Shown: one piece after another, positions 35,001 to 43,156 of the stretch | How positions within the stretch are numbered: the first letter of the stretch is position 1 | Layout: every line of letters begins with the position of its first letter | From: an uncultured Opitutales bacterium | GTDB lineage: Bacteria > Verrucomicrobiota > Verrucomicrobiia > Opitutales > Intestinicryptomonadaceae | DNA length: 54,139 nt | NCBI GenBank assembly: GCA_944389315.1 | Contig: CALXLX010000031.1 | Location: 1-54,139, forward strand | Direction of reading: 5' to 3' | The notes under the pieces: generated by a model | What the model saw: the letters and a program-made list of their open reading frames with translations, nothing else | Databases searched by the model: none | What the model was told of the DNA's origin: nothing | Made by a program: the position numbers and the translations under genes

Positions 35001-35472
35001 CGTTCGAGCCGTTGGGCGTGAATGAGTCGTCCTTGGAAAAGCATATCGCCGCGCAGCGGGGGAACATGCCAACGCGCTTTATTGTTATCTTGTTTAAGCC
35101 CTTATTGAGCGTGAGCTTGCCCAGGTTCTGCCATGCGAAACCGTCCTTCAGATGGGTGCCTCCCATTCCGGGAGTTTCGGTGTCGTTTGCCGTTATCCTG
35201 AAGGAGCGGCTGCCGGGGGCCTGTTTCTCAAAGTCGCACCCGAAGGCCCATACGTTGTATGCTCCTGCATCGGCCTCCGAGATATCCGCCAAAAGGAACG
35301 GTTCGTTATTCGAACTTTCCGTCATAATTACACGTTGTCCGTTATAGCCGGATATGAGCCAGTCGGCCAGGACAAAGTCCGCAGGCTCAATGAAGAATCT
35401 TTTTCCTCCTTGTTGGGCCTGCGCGGCAAACGCAAAAGCTATTGCCAGAATTGTCGTCAATAGTTTTTTCAT
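32032..35472 (-). CDS. Large exported protein of unrecognised family, probable glycan-active
   Basis: The protein has 1146 aa from the ATG at 35472 (signal peptide MKKLLTTILAIAFAFAAQAQ); an earlier in-frame start adds 14 residues without a binding site. Residues 25-150 look like a carbohydrate-binding beta-sandwich (FFIEPADFVLADW..., AGAYNVWAFGCDF, KLTLNKGLNKITIKRV). The middle third is beta-rich. Residues about 640-960 are helical with many Trp/Tyr/His (YWWYLPDLYEATKDPKYLDFARRGAFHTLA, YYYHHAPCHFAQTFDYLMTQ), suggesting an (alpha/alpha) toroid as in polysaccharide lyases and several glycosidases. The C-terminus is a beta-sandwich. I cannot name the family. It stands upstream of the M14 pair on the same strand. 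Confidence 0.72.
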   Translation of the reverse strand: MKKLLTTILAIAFAFAAQAQQGGKRFFIEPADFVLADWLISGYNGQRVIMTESSNNEPFLLADISEADAGAYNVWAFGCDFEKQAPGSRSFRITANDTETPGMGGTHLKDGFAWQNLGKLTLNKGLNKITIKRVGMFPRCAAICFSKDDSFTPNGSNANLGARRHARVKILSTESATFESEFSKMPVLKSFEGNKRIGIQNKYIRVVFTQRADDKGNKFYERGIELFKDGKWIKRPDFKDEYFFIGYESEDPKYFDSYFSYWKQNDGIMRIKTDSYNLEAKANSDYPYAPQEMTVMRPKDIERISDKSLKLDLGNGAKAVVTLAEDSPLLKYEFSAPIDKDGWYTTGMTGFGKINREEAIATQMPPLFQMRMTMRTPKQLGVRFMSQPLSMVQTNDKGDIPFTNALIADPDKLPSEEWSWKGNSLYGFSLASPDNKVQPAIFQPILGGRGSFKKEGETLETSWYALSIPGKWFEALAVANEKLLPAGEFVRESYDTSFSDAAANLAAFLKNENASGWSRKYKGRWNIEDKTLVTHASPMTEIEVALLTDDEEYYKNISLPTIEYTLTRQSSHFAPRKERSPYSPTPYAMSVPSGMWKADYYASVNRLLGNANPWFNEFTQVDLNKVNMYSAQPGWTQLFGLWLANPSDELLKKTCELVDQWLVKAFFMWNTDEADYSAFANVSFYPYWWYLPDLYEATKDPKYLDFARRGAFHTLAAQWAYPRPSKGEITINKNNIVAGIGHIWWRDAERYRLGNDTQEAARSFIKGNPLLDAGIHSGKFIVKEKKIPDAKKVSRIGVGMEQPSTFRAGGDYNDFNILMPSWSAEMLKTYQYSGDEIIRKYSRHAIIGRYATFFGYYICDYTDLPHDPDYSIRGPDITSYYYHHAPCHFAQTFDYLMTQFEIASKGAVKFPFVRQQGYVWFTDRIFGLNGKVYGDEARILLDKNAVRPSSPKVSTLGARAKDYIYIMLLNDSEEAREVSLEFDAQSKLMQGAKTDVPAELLDVDGKPVGTLQFFGEKKIKMPAYGLFTVKIPAESKDIARNIPPISEGGHIAKKGASETFGDMHAFRIRSPFGKDSLYVMMTGGVEKKAKLTVEMSSPSAQKIVCDEFPFEISVYPLPMDKEIKFKVTIQEEGKAPEQLGEFVLKP

Positions 35473-35514
35473 ATATAATGTTGTTTTGTTGTTGGAATAT
35501 ACTGGAACAATCAT

Positions 35515-35747
35515 GTTTTTTTATCCGCGTTATGCCAAGCTCATTCTTAAGAAAGTTTAAATTTTAATTATTGTTTTTTTGACGGTGTATTGAATTTTCT
35601 TGGGAATTGGTCAGCCCGCGGCGCTCTTGTTTGCAGCATTTTCCCAGGGAGATTTTTCCATGCGCAACGGGCGCCCACGCTGGCGGGGTACGGCTAATAA
35701 CTTGACAGGATTGCCGCGCTTCTTATTGAAAAAAGGGTTTGTAAAAG
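35515..35747. other. Divergent intergenic region
   Basis: 233 bases separate the large exported protein from the ABC-F gene. The left half is AT-rich and presumably holds the promoter of the large gene; no clear -35/-10 pair was found there. The right end holds the ABC-F promoter described separately. No RNA gene or repeat was seen. Confidence 0.5.
35702..35729 (+). promoter_or_regulatory. Promoter of the ABC-F gene
   Basis: Perfect ttgaca (35702-35707), 16-base spacer and tattga (35724-35729). The expected transcription start near 35736 leaves a leader of only about 12 bases before the ATG at 35748. Confidence 0.5.
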
Positions 35748-37709
35748 ATGATTTCCCTGACCGACATAACCTTAAGCTACGGCGCGCGAAAGCTGTTCGA
35801 CGGATTTTCCATGAACATAAACAAGCGCGACCGCATAGGCCTTGTCGGCTCCAACGGGGCGGGGAAGTCGACCCTGCTCAAGGTTCTTGCGGGGCTCGAG
35901 CAGATAGATTCGGGTAAGATAGATTTCGCAAAATACGTCAGCGTGGGCTATCTGCCGCAGGATATTATAAATTCTTCGTCCCTGCCGCTTTTCGAGGAGG
36001 CGGAGAGCTCTTTTGAGAACATATTGGATATAAGGCGGCGCATATCCGAGGCGGGGGATATAGTTCAAAATACGCCTTCCGACAGTCCGGATTACCTTCA
36101 GGCGCTCGAGACCATAGGCGAGCTTGAGCTTGCCCTTGAGGATATGGATGCCCGGCGCCTGCCGAGCATGATAGAGCGTGTCCTGCACGGCTTGGGATTT
36201 TCCCAGAGCGACATGCAAAAGCCCTGCAACGAGTTTTCCGGCGGCTGGCAGATGCGCATAGCCCTGGCCAAGCTTCTTCTCAGAAGGCCGACTTTGCTTA
36301 TGCTCGACGAGCCCACAAACCATCTGGATTTTGAGTCTGTCATATGGCTTGAGGGGTATCTGCGTTCCTACGACGGCGCGGTTATAATAGTCAGCCACGA
36401 CAGGTCTTTCCTAAACTCGCTTACAAATAAGACATTTTTGCTTACCCGGGGTAGGATAGAAACCTATGCTGGCAATTACGACTTTTACGAGAGGGAGTCT
36501 GTCCTGCGCAAGGAGAGGCTTTTGCGCGCCGCCGAAAACCAGGAGCGGCAGATTGCCAAGACTGAGCGTTTCATAGAGCGGTTCCGCTATAAGAGCTCAA
36601 AGGCCGCCCAGGTTCAAAGCCGCATAAAGGCCCTCGGCAAGATAGAGCGCCTTACGGTCGAGAAGGACGAGGGGCATATAGAGTTTTCCTTCCCCCCGCC
36701 GGAGCGCAGCGGAGAGATTGTCTTAAGCCTTAAGGATGTGTGTAAGTCTTTCGGGCAAAACCGCGTCTTGGATGGGGTAAATATCGAGATACGGCGCGGC
36801 GACAGGATAGGGGTTGCGGGGCTCAACGGAGCGGGCAAGTCGACCCTCGCCCGGGTGATGGCGGGGGTGCTGCCTCCGGATTCCGGAGAGGTGAAACTCG
36901 GCCACAATGTAAAGCTGTCGTATTTCGCCCAGCACCAGGCGGCGGAGCTCGACAGGGAAAAGACCGTGCTCGAGGAGGCCTCGGCGGAGGCGTCCATGGA
37001 GCAGAAGCCCAAGATTAGAAACCTGCTTGGCTCATTTCTTTTCAGCGGGGACGACCAGCTGAAGAAAGTTTCGGTATTGTCGGGCGGTGAGAAGAACAGG
37101 CTCGCCCTGGCTAAGATGCTCTTAAAAAACTTCAACTTTCTGATTCTCGACGAGCCCACCAACCATCTGGACATAAACTCCAAGCGCGTCCTGCAAAGCG
37201 CCATAAAGGCGTACGGAGGCACCGTTGTGATAGTCAGCCACGACAGGGATTTCATCTCCCCCCTGGTCGGCAAGATTCTCGAGATAAAAGACCGTTCCGC
37301 CATATTGCATAACTGCACCGCCGACGAGTACGCCGAGATGCTCAAAGCCCGCTCCGCGCAGTACGAGGCAGAGCATTTTTCCCGCAAGACTTCCCCCGCC
37401 GACAAGCCTGCCGACGCAGGCGCGCGCCTTACGGGCAAGGAGCGGCGCATCTTGGTATCAAAGATAAACGAAAGGCTCTCTCCTCTGCGCCGCGAGTCTG
37501 AAAAGACGGAGGCGTTCATAGCTTCCGCTGAGGCCGACATCGCCGCCATGGAGGAGAAGATGTCAAATCCGGACTTTTACAAGGACGGCAAGGGCGTCTC
37601 CGAGCTTTCCCGCTATAACAGCCTGAAGGCCGAGCTTGAAAAGGCGTACGAGGCTTGGCAGGAGCTTTCGGAGCGCATAGAGGCCATACGCTCAGAAATG
37701 CCGGAGTAG
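35748..37709 (+). CDS. ABC-F family ATPase
   Basis: The protein has 653 aa with two ABC domains and no membrane part. Domain 1 has GLVGSNGAGKSTLLKV, the signature NEFSGGWQMRIALAK and LLMLDEPTNHLDFES. The linker helix pair is Arg/Glu-rich (QIAKTERFIERFRYKSSKAAQVQSR...). Domain 2 has GVAGLNGAGKSTLARV, LSGGEKNRLALAK and LILDEPTNHLDINS. A C-terminal coiled coil runs from about 560 to the end, as in Uup/YheS-type members. ABC-F proteins act on the ribosome in translation, some in antibiotic resistance. Nothing here indicates resistance. Confidence 0.93.
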   Translation: MISLTDITLSYGARKLFDGFSMNINKRDRIGLVGSNGAGKSTLLKVLAGLEQIDSGKIDFAKYVSVGYLPQDIINSSSLPLFEEAESSFENILDIRRRISEAGDIVQNTPSDSPDYLQALETIGELELALEDMDARRLPSMIERVLHGLGFSQSDMQKPCNEFSGGWQMRIALAKLLLRRPTLLMLDEPTNHLDFESVIWLEGYLRSYDGAVIIVSHDRSFLNSLTNKTFLLTRGRIETYAGNYDFYERESVLRKERLLRAAENQERQIAKTERFIERFRYKSSKAAQVQSRIKALGKIERLTVEKDEGHIEFSFPPPERSGEIVLSLKDVCKSFGQNRVLDGVNIEIRRGDRIGVAGLNGAGKSTLARVMAGVLPPDSGEVKLGHNVKLSYFAQHQAAELDREKTVLEEASAEASMEQKPKIRNLLGSFLFSGDDQLKKVSVLSGGEKNRLALAKMLLKNFNFLILDEPTNHLDINSKRVLQSAIKAYGGTVVIVSHDRDFISPLVGKILEIKDRSAILHNCTADEYAEMLKARSAQYEAEHFSRKTSPADKPADAGARLTGKERRILVSKINERLSPLRRESEKTEAFIASAEADIAAMEEKMSNPDFYKDGKGVSELSRYNSLKAELEKAYEAWQELSERIEAIRSEMPE

Positions 37710-37771
37710 GCCCTTGATTTCTTGGCCGCTTGCCGCCTATAATGTCTTGTTTGCCGCCGCTTGCCGCGCGG

Positions 37772-39997
37772 TCAGTATTCCGCAAAGATTAAACCTTGTG
37801 CGGCGGGTATTTTTACAGATATCGTGCAGGAGCCTTCGCCTCCGCCGGAGGAATTTTCCCTTTCGGCAACTTCAGCTTCGGACACGGAGCCGTCATGGGG
37901 GTTAAGCACTTTAAAGTTTTTTCCGGCAAGGCGTATTTTAGAGTCGTAGTCCCTGCCGCTTGTGTTGGCTATAAAGTATACGGATTTCCCGCCACTTATC
38001 TTCCTTATGTATTTAAGGTTCTGCCCGTAAAATTCCACGGGGGATTTCGCGTGCCTGGATATGAAGGCGCCGACCGTGTTTGTGTAGGGCTCGTCGAGGG
38101 CAAGAACGTTCTTCTGTTTTGCAATCTCCTTTGAGATTTTTTCTATTTCGGCGTTTTCGTCCGCCGATACGCTCGACAGGAAGGGCATGCGCTCTCCCAC
38201 AAAAAGCACAGCCCCGCCGTTCTTTGCGAACTCCAAAATTTTGCGGTAATTTTCCGCCGAGATTGTCTGCACGCAGGGCATTATCAGCAGATCAAAGGCG
38301 TTGAACTGCTCCTTATTGTTCAATAGAATCTTATTGGCCTCAACAGTGCATTTCTCATTGAAAACTTCCGGATGCAAATACATGAAATCTCTGCCGAGGC
38401 TCTCCGTAAGAAGTTTTCCCACCTTATGGTAGTTTGCCTCTTTAATGCTAACGCCGCCTTCGTAGGAGTCTAGCGGCCCCCCGAAACGGTGCCTCGCCTG
38501 AAGCGTTTCTATCGGATAATATACGGCTATGTTTTGCCAGACCCTGTCCTCGTTTTGCAGGACGGCGTTCAGCCTGGAGAGAAAATCGCAGAAAGGCTTA
38601 AGGCGCTTTGCGTAGTAGCTGTCTTCAGCCCCCAAATCGGGCTTGAATATAACGCGGCTCTTCTCAAGCCACGCCGCATGCGGAATTAAGATATTTATGC
38701 CTTTTACATATTGGTCGAGCGCTATCTCGTACATGAGTTCTTCCGGAAGCTCCGGCATCGCGCCGAAAGTTTCGCTCATTACCAGGGCCCTGTCGTAGTT
38801 GTATGCGGCCGAGCTTACAAGCTTGTAGAAGTCTTCCGCGGGGCGGGCTCCGCCTATCTTGTCTATGCCGGCAATGCGCTGGTGCTTGAAGGTTTTCATG
38901 AAATCCGCGCTTGTACCCACGCAGTTTACGATCTCCTCGTTGTCCTGATGCCCCATAAGCTTTATGTTGTGTGCTTCGCACCAGTCGTTTAGCGCCTTCA
39001 TGAATCCTCCGGAATACAAGTCTGCCCTAAAGCCAAAAAGCTTGTTTCTGTATGATGCCGTATCGCGCCCAACCCCGTAAAATAGGGCAGGGTACAATGT
39101 TTCCGGGCTGTATCCGTATTTTTCCTTAAATTTTTCGTTGAATGACGGGGTCCAAACCGCCCCGTCAAGCCTGTATAAAGTTGGCTCGTCGAAAAATGAC
39201 GTCTTTATTGTGGTGCCGAAGTGTTCGGGCATATATTCATAATATCTATCGTGGACAAGGCGGGTGAAGTTTTTGCACGCCTCGTAAGAGAGATAATCTA
39301 CATTGTTTTCGGAATCGGAGCTTCTGCAGGCAAATTCCAATATGCTCCATTTCCCCGCTTGCGGAACCCGCCATGTAAGAACCCCGTCCTTCAGCTTTTC
39401 CGATAGGGCAATGCATTCAAATTTTCCTTTACCAAACCCTTGCAACTCAAGTTTGCCCTGTTCGCCAACATTCTCAAAGTTTGCGGCAACAAGCGCCATG
39501 AGACTCCCGGAAGTTTTTCTCTTATATGTTACGGTTTCCCCGTTCTTTAGCTCGGTTCTCTCGTGTACGAGTTTTTTTAGCGTGTCTCCGGGGAAGGCCT
39601 CCCTGAACCTTGCTATGCCGTCGGCAATTCTACTTCCTCCGCCGTTGCCCGACGGGAAGGCGTACTCGTCGTACAATGACAGCGTAAATCCAATTTCCTT
39701 GGCGTAGTCGGCCGTCTGCTTGTAGACTTCGAGGTATTCTTCGCCCAGATATTCCGGTTTAAAGTCTTTTAAAAACGGTATTATTGCAACCCCGCCGTAT
39801 CCGCAGATTTCCTTTAAGTCGTCCATCTGCTTTTTAATGGCGCTTATATCGGCTTTGCCTGTCCAAAACCATAAGGGCTGCGGCCTGTATGCCTGCGGAG
39901 CCCTAAATTTCTCCACTATGTCTTCGCTCCCCGAAAGCGCAGCGTACACCATGCTTATTATTAGCGCGCAAACTATTTTCCCCAGCCTGTTTTCCAT
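37772..39997 (-). CDS. GH106-like glycosidase (alpha-L-rhamnosidase family), exported
   Basis: The protein has 741 aa with signal peptide MENRLGKIVCALIISMVYAALS. Features typical of PF17132 (Glyco_hydro_106) run along it: YRPQPLWFWTGKADISAIKKQMDDLKEICGYGGVAIIPF, LSLYDEYAFPSGNGGG, TSFFDEPTLYRLDGAVWTPSF, YGYSPETLYPALFYG, MGHQDNEEIVNCVGTSADFM and MSETFGAMPELPEELMYEIALDQYVKGINILIPHA. These are shared with GH106 and related unclassified enzymes. It is shorter than many GH106 members and lacks extra C-terminal modules. It likely acts on rhamnose- or uronate-containing glycans; the specificity is unknown. It converges on the ABC-F gene. Confidence 0.78.
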   Translation of the reverse strand: MENRLGKIVCALIISMVYAALSGSEDIVEKFRAPQAYRPQPLWFWTGKADISAIKKQMDDLKEICGYGGVAIIPFLKDFKPEYLGEEYLEVYKQTADYAKEIGFTLSLYDEYAFPSGNGGGSRIADGIARFREAFPGDTLKKLVHERTELKNGETVTYKRKTSGSLMALVAANFENVGEQGKLELQGFGKGKFECIALSEKLKDGVLTWRVPQAGKWSILEFACRSSDSENNVDYLSYEACKNFTRLVHDRYYEYMPEHFGTTIKTSFFDEPTLYRLDGAVWTPSFNEKFKEKYGYSPETLYPALFYGVGRDTASYRNKLFGFRADLYSGGFMKALNDWCEAHNIKLMGHQDNEEIVNCVGTSADFMKTFKHQRIAGIDKIGGARPAEDFYKLVSSAAYNYDRALVMSETFGAMPELPEELMYEIALDQYVKGINILIPHAAWLEKSRVIFKPDLGAEDSYYAKRLKPFCDFLSRLNAVLQNEDRVWQNIAVYYPIETLQARHRFGGPLDSYEGGVSIKEANYHKVGKLLTESLGRDFMYLHPEVFNEKCTVEANKILLNNKEQFNAFDLLIMPCVQTISAENYRKILEFAKNGGAVLFVGERMPFLSSVSADENAEIEKISKEIAKQKNVLALDEPYTNTVGAFISRHAKSPVEFYGQNLKYIRKISGGKSVYFIANTSGRDYDSKIRLAGKNFKVLNPHDGSVSEAEVAERENSSGGGEGSCTISVKIPAAQGLIFAEY

Positions 39998-40005
39998 GGC
40001 AGAAA

Positions 40006-40034
40006 AGTATTTCCAACAAGTAGTCTTTAGTCAA
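40006..40034 (-). promoter_or_regulatory. Promoter of the GH106-like gene
   Basis: On the minus strand TTGACT (40034-40029), a 17-base spacer and AATACT (40011-40006). The start would fall at about 39999, nearly on the ATG at 39997, which implies a leaderless or almost leaderless message. Confidence 0.45.
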
Positions 40035-40206
40035 CAATATACTGCTTTTATGGGTAGACTTTCCTCCCCCCTCGCGGAATTTTCATCTTCTGCTTGTTGG
40101 CTCCTGGCTTCTATGCGCTTGGCTATGGCAGTTTAACTTCAATCGAATTTCCCTTTTTGTCCCTCTGTTTCCCAAGGCCGCATCTTTCTTGGCTTTTTCA
40201 TGCGAC

Positions 40207-40238
40207 GAAAAAACCCGCGCCTTTCGGCGCGGGTTTTA
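40207..40238 (-). terminator. Bidirectional terminator after the small lipoprotein gene
   Basis: aacccgcgcc (40212-40221) pairs perfectly with ggcgcgggtt (40226-40235), 10 bp with loop tttc. It is flanked by A on the left and T on the right. On the minus strand it ends the pgi operon. Confidence 0.88.
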
Positions 40239-40269
40239 TTTATGCCAAAATACCCTTATGGCGGTAAAT

Positions 40270-40464
40270 TTAATATTGGTTGGGCATATTGTTCGTAGTC
40301 ATACCCGGCAGGCCACCCTCCCACGAGGCAGGCCTGTTCCAGGGCAGATCTCCGCTGGCGCTCTGGCGCGAAGGCTTTGTGCCCTCCGTGTCTGTCTCGC
40401 ATGCGCTCAAGAGCGCAAGCGCCGAGAGAGCCGCTATAAGAGTTAATATACGCCTTATGCTCAT
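40270..40464 (-). CDS. Small lipoprotein with DLPWNRPxSWEGG tail
   Basis: The protein has 64 aa. MSIRRILTLIAALSALALLSAC is a lipoprotein signal with lipobox LSAC, leaving a 43-residue mature peptide. Its centre reads SGDLPWNRPASWEGGLPG, a motif I recall from short lipoproteins encoded across Opitutae and related bacteria. The ending is Asn/Gln/Tyr. The function is unknown; the size and acylation suggest an outer-membrane-attached peptide. It starts 10 bases after the coiled-coil gene and precedes a strong terminator, so it is the last gene of the pgi operon. Confidence 0.75.
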   Translation of the reverse strand: MSIRRILTLIAALSALALLSACETDTEGTKPSRQSASGDLPWNRPASWEGGLPGMTTNNMPNQY

Positions 40465-40474
40465 ACCTTAATTA

Positions 40475-41446
40475 TTATGCTTCAGCCTTTTTCTCTTCGG
40501 GCTTTTTCTCGGGAGTTGCAGCCTTCTCCGCCGGAGCGGGAGCTACCGCAGGCTTGGTGACTATCACGGAGCCAAGCTCGTACAAATCGTCAACCTCTAT
40601 GGTCTCGGGCGTGCCGAACTTCATGTCCACAGTGCAGATGGAATAGTCGTCAAAAATCTCGGAGACCTCTATCCTGGCAACATCCTCGCCCTCGCGCTTG
40701 AGCATTATCTTCTGCCCCTGCTGCAACTTGGCGTTCTTGCCGCGGTTGATAGCAATGATATTCGGGGTGTCCAAGTTGGCGCGCAAAACAGTGGCGATGT
40801 CGCCTTTTGCAACATAGGGCATCTTAAGCGTGGTGCGCTTAATCTTCTTGCCGCTGGCCGGATCCTCCTCTATGACTTCGACAATCTCGGACATGTCCAG
40901 AATCTTCACCTTGTCCTGAAGCTTGGCTATCTCGTCGTTCTTCTTGGCGAGCTGGTCCTCAAGAGAGGCTATCTTCTTCTTGGAATCGTCGGAAGCGGCG
41001 GCAGTCTCGGTCTTGCCAACCATGGATTTTGCCGCAACTATCTCCTTCTTGAGAGAATCTATCAGGCTCTCCTGCTCGGACACCTTCTTCTTTGAAGCCT
41101 CAAGCGCCATATTTGAAGTGCGCAGCTCGGAGATCTTCTTCTGAAGCTCGCCGTTTATCTGCACGCTCTTGGTGCGCTCGGCCTCGAGGTCCGAATTTGT
41201 CTCGCCAAGCTTGATCTCCAAATTCTTGGCGGAGGCTTCGGCCTTGTCCTTGGCAACCTTGGTGTCCTTGAGATCCTTCAGGAGCCCGGGCACCTTCTGC
41301 GCTTTTTCAACGATGGTTTCGCCCGCGAGCTTGTCGAGGTGCGTCATCGACTCTTTTATTAGTCCTTTGGTGTCCAGCCATGCGTAAACGCAGAAAGCCG
41401 CAGCCAATATTGCAACGATTTTTAGGGTGAGGGAGAGGTGTTTCAT
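40475..41446 (-). CDS. Membrane-anchored coiled-coil protein
   Basis: The protein has 323 aa. One N-terminal membrane segment (about residues 8-25) is followed by a long coiled coil (about 55-185) rich in Lys/Glu/Leu heptads. A small beta domain of about 100 residues follows (TTLKMPYVAKGDIATVL, NIIAINRGKNAKLQQGQKIMLKREGEDVARIEVSEIFDDYSICTV), which resembles the barrel found in MreC/FlgT-like proteins. The tail is Ala/Pro/Lys-rich and disordered. It may be a structural envelope protein, but no family is certain. It starts 6 bases after pgi. Confidence 0.7.
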   Translation of the reverse strand: MKHLSLTLKIVAILAAAFCVYAWLDTKGLIKESMTHLDKLAGETIVEKAQKVPGLLKDLKDTKVAKDKAEASAKNLEIKLGETNSDLEAERTKSVQINGELQKKISELRTSNMALEASKKKVSEQESLIDSLKKEIVAAKSMVGKTETAAASDDSKKKIASLEDQLAKKNDEIAKLQDKVKILDMSEIVEVIEEDPASGKKIKRTTLKMPYVAKGDIATVLRANLDTPNIIAINRGKNAKLQQGQKIMLKREGEDVARIEVSEIFDDYSICTVDMKFGTPETIEVDDLYELGSVIVTKPAVAPAPAEKAATPEKKPEEKKAEA

Positions 41447-41452
41447 TTTGGT

Positions 41453-43030
41453 TTATTTTTCAAATTTGTATTTGGCATCAAACCCTGTGCCGGATGCAAT
41501 TTTTACACCCCTGCATGAGTTCGCTGTCAAATGTGTTAGCAATTTAAATATTATTTCTTTGCCGTTTTCAAGATTTATTTCACTGGCAATTTCATCTATT
41601 GTCATTTCTCCTCGCTTGGAGGCGAGCAAATCGACTATTTTCTTTTCCGTCTGCAGTATTCCCGCAGCCGCCTTCTTGCCGGCCTCAACCCCGGGCTGAT
41701 GGTATGCGTTGATGTTTATAAAGCTCGCATAAAAGCCCGTTGCACGGTCGAAAAGCGCTATCAGCTGGCCTATGGACTTCTCGGAAACGTCTTGAACCGT
41801 GATGGTTATGTTGTTCCTGCCCTTTGCGCTGAGTGCCTCGCGCGTGCCGAGCAAAAAGCCCTGCAAATAGTCTCCGGAGGTAATCTCGGGCTCGACAAAG
41901 ACGGGCTGGCCCTCCCTGTCCTTGAGAACCTCTATAAATGTAATAAAGAAATTGTCCACGCCGTCGCGCAGCTGCTGGACGTACGCGTGCTGGTCGGTGG
42001 AACCCTTGTTGCCGTAGACGGTTATACCCTGCTCGACGATATTTCCGTCCAAATCCTTCTCCTTGCCCAAAGACTCCATTATCAGCTGCTGCAAATAGCG
42101 CGACAAAAGCAAAAGCCTGTCCTTATAGGGGAGCACAACCATGTCTTTCTTGCCCTTGCCGTCCGTGCAGAAATACCACATCAGGCTCAGCAGCATTGCG
42201 GGGTTCTTGAGCATGTCCGCGTTGCGGGTGGCCTCGTCCATGGCCTTGGCTCCGTCGAGCAAAGCCCTTATGTCTATGCCCTGCAAAGCCGCAGGCAGAA
42301 GGCCAACTGCGGCAAACTCGCTGGTCCTGCCGCCGACCCAATCCCACATCGGGAAAAACTCAAGATAGCCGTTCTCCTTCGCGAAATTGTAAAGTTTGCT
42401 GCCCTTGCCGGTCGTCACAACAGCGTGTTTTGCAAAGTCCAACCCGGCCTGCTTGTACTTCTCCATGGCCTCGAGCATGGAGTTGCGCGGCTCAGGCGTG
42501 CCGCCGGACTTAGACGCTATTACCGCCAAAGTCCTGCCCAAGTTCTCCTTGCCTATCTTCTTAAAGACAAGATCCATGCCGTCAGGATCTGTGTTGTCGA
42601 GGAAATAGACCTTCATCTTGTCCGAGCAGGGGCGCGAGAGCGCGTCGGATACAAACTCCGGTCCGAGGGCGCTTCCGCCTATGCCTATGCAAAGCACATT
42701 CTCAAATTTTCCGCCCGCGCCGCATATCTTTCCGCTGTGGACGTCTTCGGCAAATTTTGAAATCTTTTCTATGTTGTCCTCTATCTCTTTCCTGAGTTCC
42801 GCGCTGGGCGCCATGGACGGATTCCTAAGCCAATAGTGGCCCACCATGCGGTTCTCGTCGGGATTGGCTATCGCGCCCTTTTCGAGACTCTCCATATCTG
42901 CGAGCGCCTTCTGCGCTTTTGCGCCCATCTTTTCGAGAAAATCCTCCCCGAAATTCACGCGGCTTATGTCGAGAGAAAACCCGAGCTGTTCGAGATTGAG
43001 AAAATATTTTTGGAATTTCTGCCAGTTCAT
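41453..43030 (-). CDS. pgi: Glucose-6-phosphate isomerase
   Basis: The protein has 525 aa. It carries CIGIGGSALGPEFVSDAL (phosphate-binding), ASKSGGTPEPRNSMLEAM, WVGGRTSEFAAVGLLPAALQGID, GSTDQHAYVQQLRDG (catalytic His region) and AYHQPGVEAGKKAA near the end. The last about 70 residues form a small winged-helix-like extension (IVDLLASKRGEMTIDEIASEI...), seen in some bacterial PGIs. It interconverts glucose-6-P and fructose-6-P. It is the first gene of a three-gene operon with the coiled-coil protein and the small lipoprotein. Confidence 0.97.
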   Translation of the reverse strand: MNWQKFQKYFLNLEQLGFSLDISRVNFGEDFLEKMGAKAQKALADMESLEKGAIANPDENRMVGHYWLRNPSMAPSAELRKEIEDNIEKISKFAEDVHSGKICGAGGKFENVLCIGIGGSALGPEFVSDALSRPCSDKMKVYFLDNTDPDGMDLVFKKIGKENLGRTLAVIASKSGGTPEPRNSMLEAMEKYKQAGLDFAKHAVVTTGKGSKLYNFAKENGYLEFFPMWDWVGGRTSEFAAVGLLPAALQGIDIRALLDGAKAMDEATRNADMLKNPAMLLSLMWYFCTDGKGKKDMVVLPYKDRLLLLSRYLQQLIMESLGKEKDLDGNIVEQGITVYGNKGSTDQHAYVQQLRDGVDNFFITFIEVLKDREGQPVFVEPEITSGDYLQGFLLGTREALSAKGRNNITITVQDVSEKSIGQLIALFDRATGFYASFININAYHQPGVEAGKKAAAGILQTEKKIVDLLASKRGEMTIDEIASEINLENGKEIIFKLLTHLTANSCRGVKIASGTGFDAKYKFEK

Positions 43031-43045
43031 AAATATATTTTTCCT

Positions 43046-43073
43046 ATCGTAGAAGGGCGTTTTTTTTTGTCAA
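43046..43073 (-). promoter_or_regulatory. Promoter of pgi
   Basis: On the minus strand a perfect TTGACA (43073-43068), 16-base spacer and TACGAT (43051-43046). The predicted start near 43039 gives a leader of about nine bases before the ATG at 43030. Confidence 0.55.
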
Positions 43074-43156
43074 ATATATTTACCCCCTCGGGGAATGCGC
43101 AAATTAACGCTTAAAAAATGTTGCATATCCGCCTTTGAAGCGCAATGATGGGGTGC

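Noticed and set aside
35748..37709. ABC-F protein as an antibiotic resistance gene
   Set aside because: Domain features fit Uup/YheS-type housekeeping members, and no resistance context is present.
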